Both the position numbers and the translations under genes were made by a program. From a virus: DNA of 23,488 bases. The notes below the pieces were generated by a model. That model did not search any database, was not told where the DNA came from, and saw only the letters and a program-made list of their open reading frames with translations. Where the stretch lies: IMG/VR virus record IMGVR_UViG_3300044953_000875, positions 1-23,488 of that record, one strand, 5' to 3'. Below are positions 21,923 through 23,488 of this stretch, one piece after another (the stretch's first letter is position 1; every line of letters starts with the position of its first letter).

Positions 21923-23116
21923 ATGAAGACGATTTTTAGGACATATCAATTTGAATTACAGCCAACACAAGAGCAAAAAGTGTTGTTGGATAAGCATTTT
22001 GGTTGTGTTCGGTTTGTATTCAACCACTTTTTAAATGAAAGGAAAGAGCAATATCAAACCGATAAAAAGTCTGATAATTACTATAAACAGGCAGCTACCT
22101 TAACTGAACTTAAAAAGAAAGAGGAAACTGCTTGGCTAAAAGAAGTGAATAGTCAATCACTACAATTCGCTTTAAGATGTTTAGATACTGCTTATGTGAA
22201 CTTCTTTAGGGGTAACGCTAAATTTCCACGATTTAAGTCTAAAAAGAAAAAGAACAGTTTTACTGTTCCACAGTTCGCAAAACTTGAAAATGGAAGATTC
22301 TACGCACCAAAGTTTAAAGAAGGTGTTAAAGTAAATGTTCACCGAGAAGTTAAAGGTGAAATTGGTAAATGCACTTTGAGTAAAACACCAACAGGTAAAT
22401 ATTTTGTATCAATACTATCAGAAGAACAATATCAACCAAAAGAAAAAACAGGTGCTGTATGTGGAATAGATTTAGGATTAAAAGACTTTGCTATCACTTC
22501 TGATGGGATTAAATTCAAAAACAACAAATACACAAAAAAATATGAAAAAGAGTTAGCGAAAGCACAAAAACATCTTTCTCGTAAGACAAAAGGCAGCAGT
22601 TCGTTTGAAAGACAAAGACGAAAAACTGCAAGACTTCACGAAAAGATAACCAACTCACGAATGGATAACTTACACAAGATATCCTACCAATTAGTATCAG
22701 ATTATGATATAATCGCATTAGAAGATTTGAATGTAAAAGGTATGGTAAAAAACCATAAACTTGCTAAACACATATCCGATGCAAGTTGGGGAACTTTTGT
22801 TAGATTGCTTGAATACAAGGCCGATTGGAACAATAAACAGATTGTAAAAATCAATCGTTTCTATCCTTCAAGCAAAACCTGCTGTGAGTGCGGTTGGATA
22901 AATCAAGACTTAAATCTTTCAATAAGAGAATGGACTTGTAAGAATGGGCACGTCTTAGACCGTGACCTTAATGCTGCAAAAAATATTCTTAAAGAAGGAT
23001 TAAAAATAATATCGTCAGGAACTGGCGATTACACGGGCGGAGACTTAAATCAGACTTCTTTTAAGAAGCACAAGTCTGTGAAACCCGAAGCCCATTTGTC
23101 TTTAGCAAATGGGTAG
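21923..23116 (+). CDS. tnpB: TnpB RNA-guided nuclease (IS605 OrfB family)
   Basis: A 397-aa protein starting MKTIFRTYQFELQPTQEQ, the standard TnpB N-terminus. RuvC-like catalytic residues are seen in CGIDLGLKDFA (Asp), IIALEDLNVKGM (Glu) and DRDLNAAKNIL (Asp). The zinc-finger region is SSKTCCECGW followed by WTCKNGHVLDRD; the second pair is CKNGH where many members have CxxCG. TnpB uses an omega RNA from the element's 3' end to cut DNA next to a TAM. All catalytic residues are present, so it may be active. The frame is open further upstream to 21824, but that part overlaps the nuclease gene and is not TnpB-like. Confidence 0.95.
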   Translation: MKTIFRTYQFELQPTQEQKVLLDKHFGCVRFVFNHFLNERKEQYQTDKKSDNYYKQAATLTELKKKEETAWLKEVNSQSLQFALRCLDTAYVNFFRGNAKFPRFKSKKKKNSFTVPQFAKLENGRFYAPKFKEGVKVNVHREVKGEIGKCTLSKTPTGKYFVSILSEEQYQPKEKTGAVCGIDLGLKDFAITSDGIKFKNNKYTKKYEKELAKAQKHLSRKTKGSSSFERQRRKTARLHEKITNSRMDNLHKISYQLVSDYDIIALEDLNVKGMVKNHKLAKHISDASWGTFVRLLEYKADWNNKQIVKINRFYPSSKTCCECGWINQDLNLSIREWTCKNGHVLDRDLNAAKNILKEGLKIISSGTGDYTGGDLNQTSFKKHKSVKPEAHLSLANG

Positions 23117-23121
23117 TTCAC
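23041..23121 (+). ncRNA. Likely 3' part of the TnpB omega RNA / right-end structure
   Basis: The last 75 nt of tnpB are rich in stems: AGACTT/AAGTCT (23052-23057, 23072-23077), an internal CTTCTT/AAGAAG, and the terminal CCCATTTG/CAAATGGG hairpin. Omega RNAs overlap the tnpB 3' end and run to the element end. If the element ends at TTCAC (23121), the guide would begin TTCAATTTCTTC in the neighbouring topoisomerase gene. The 5' limit is unknown. Confidence 0.5.
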
Positions 23122-23488
23122 TTCAATTTCTTCAGCAGCTCTTTGAGGTCAGCAACATACATTTCTTTCGCTGTGGTACCCAGTGTCCTGTTGTGTTCTT
23201 CTTGCTTTTTCTTCAGCTGTGCCTGCAGCTCATCGAACTTTTCCTGGGTCAAGCTGTGAATGGGCATGCGCAGGAGGTGGTCATAGCTGCCGTCTTCCTG
23301 GTCAAATTTCATTGCCTGCAAGTCAGCTACGATTTCTGACTTCTTTCTACGATTGACCTGCAGCTTCTCGTCAAGGATGGCCTGAATGAACCTACATTTC
23401 ACGTTCAGGTCGTTCATTTCACCTGCCAGCCGTCCCAGAAGTTTCTGCTTCCGCTTGTCGTAATACTTCAGACGAAAATCCACAAAAT
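23118..23488 (-). CDS. Type IIA DNA topoisomerase subunit (T4 gp52/GyrA-like), C-terminal part; 5' end beyond right edge
   Basis: The frame is open at the right edge, leaving about 122 C-terminal residues. It includes LKYYDKRKQKLLGRLAGEMN, VKCRFIQAILDEKL, SYDHLLRMPIHSLTQEK and a coiled-coil end (TTAKEMYVADLKELLKKLK). This is the characteristic GyrA/gp52 C-terminal coiled-coil and connector, in particular the SYD.LL.MPI.SLT motif. The GTG near 23483 is internal to the gene, not its start. The TGA stop lies within the TTCAC at the right end of the TnpB element, so the original C-terminus may have been altered by the insertion. Confidence 0.85.
   Translation of the reverse strand, partial: FVDFRLKYYDKRKQKLLGRLAGEMNDLNVKCRFIQAILDEKLQVNRRKKSEIVADLQAMKFDQEDGSYDHLLRMPIHSLTQEKFDELQAQLKKKQEEHNRTLGTTAKEMYVADLKELLKKLK

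Larger units (their letters stand above)
21885..23121 (+). mobile_element. TnpB-only IS200/IS605-type element (left end approximate)
   Basis: This is the only plus-strand gene of the window, AT-rich compared with its neighbours, inserted between the topoisomerase and nuclease genes. It contains tnpB and no tnpA. The right end is marked by a perfect 8-bp hairpin CCCATTTG/CAAATGGG (23091-23098, 23106-23113) followed by TAGTTCAC, as at the right ends of many IS605-family elements. The left boundary cannot be set; it must lie between about 21880 and 21922. Without TnpA it would need a helper for transposition. Confidence 0.75.

Noticed and set aside
1-23488. CRISPR arrays, tRNA genes, rRNA
   Set aside because: No regularly spaced repeats, no cloverleaf-like segments and no rRNA-like conserved sequence were seen by eye; a tRNAscan-type run was not possible.

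Overview
The window looks like part of a large double-stranded DNA tailed phage genome. Genes are densely packed and almost all on the minus strand, usually with clear Shine-Dalgarno (SD) sequences and short overlaps. The content is phage-typical: a T4 gp52-like topoisomerase subunit, an ATP-dependent DNA ligase, a nucleotide-metabolism cluster, homing endonucleases, a restriction-modification-like pair and several small unknown proteins. No rRNA, tRNA or CRISPR array was seen. The host cannot be read from the sequence.

Layout, from the right edge in the direction of minus-strand transcription: the C-terminus of a topoisomerase IIA subunit; a plus-strand, AT-rich TnpB element ending at its stop codon; a putative PD-(D/E)XK nuclease with a Dam-type methyltransferase; DNA ligase; an Fpg/Nei-like glycosylase; a short coiled-coil-like protein; a dimeric dUTPase; a small unknown; a divergent ThyX; two small conserved unknowns; a frameshifted KOW-like ORF; a zinc-ribbon/dTMP-kinase-like protein; an FNR-like reductase; a GMP reductase/IMP dehydrogenase; a nucleoside deoxyribosyltransferase; a homing endonuclease; the DNA polymerase III alpha locus (11236-4499); a sugar-nucleotide epimerase; a 45-aa protein; thymidine kinase; a DHH phosphoesterase; dCMP deaminase; and an Ala-rich protein running off the left edge.

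The centrepiece is dnaE. It is not one ORF but five consecutive, separately initiated minus-strand ORFs. Each internal break carries an intein N-part (Cys1, block A, block B with TxxH or SxxH) ended by a stop codon. A new start (ATG or TTG, with an SD) then opens an intein C-part ending in Asn, followed by Cys or Ser. Joining the five exteins (189+302+231+66+403 residues) gives a complete 1191-aa DnaE with PHP, palm, finger, HhH and OB regions in order. The polymerase would therefore have to be assembled from five polypeptides by four protein trans-splicing reactions. One break separates the catalytic aspartates. One split intein still contains a Vsr-like (EDxHD) homing endonuclease gene. Another retains only the tail of one, which now carries the SD of the next fragment. 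A further homing endonuclease lies directly upstream of the first fragment and supplies its SD; its own start codon sits in an 18-bp hairpin.

Together the genes describe a phage that builds its own dNTP pool (dCMP deaminase, TK, dUTPase, ThyX, dTMP-kinase-like, deoxyribosyltransferase, GMPR/IMPDH) and its own replication apparatus (polymerase, ligase, topoisomerase). The polymerase gene has been repeatedly colonised and fractured by inteins and homing endonucleases. All functional calls are from motif recognition by eye; no database search was run.
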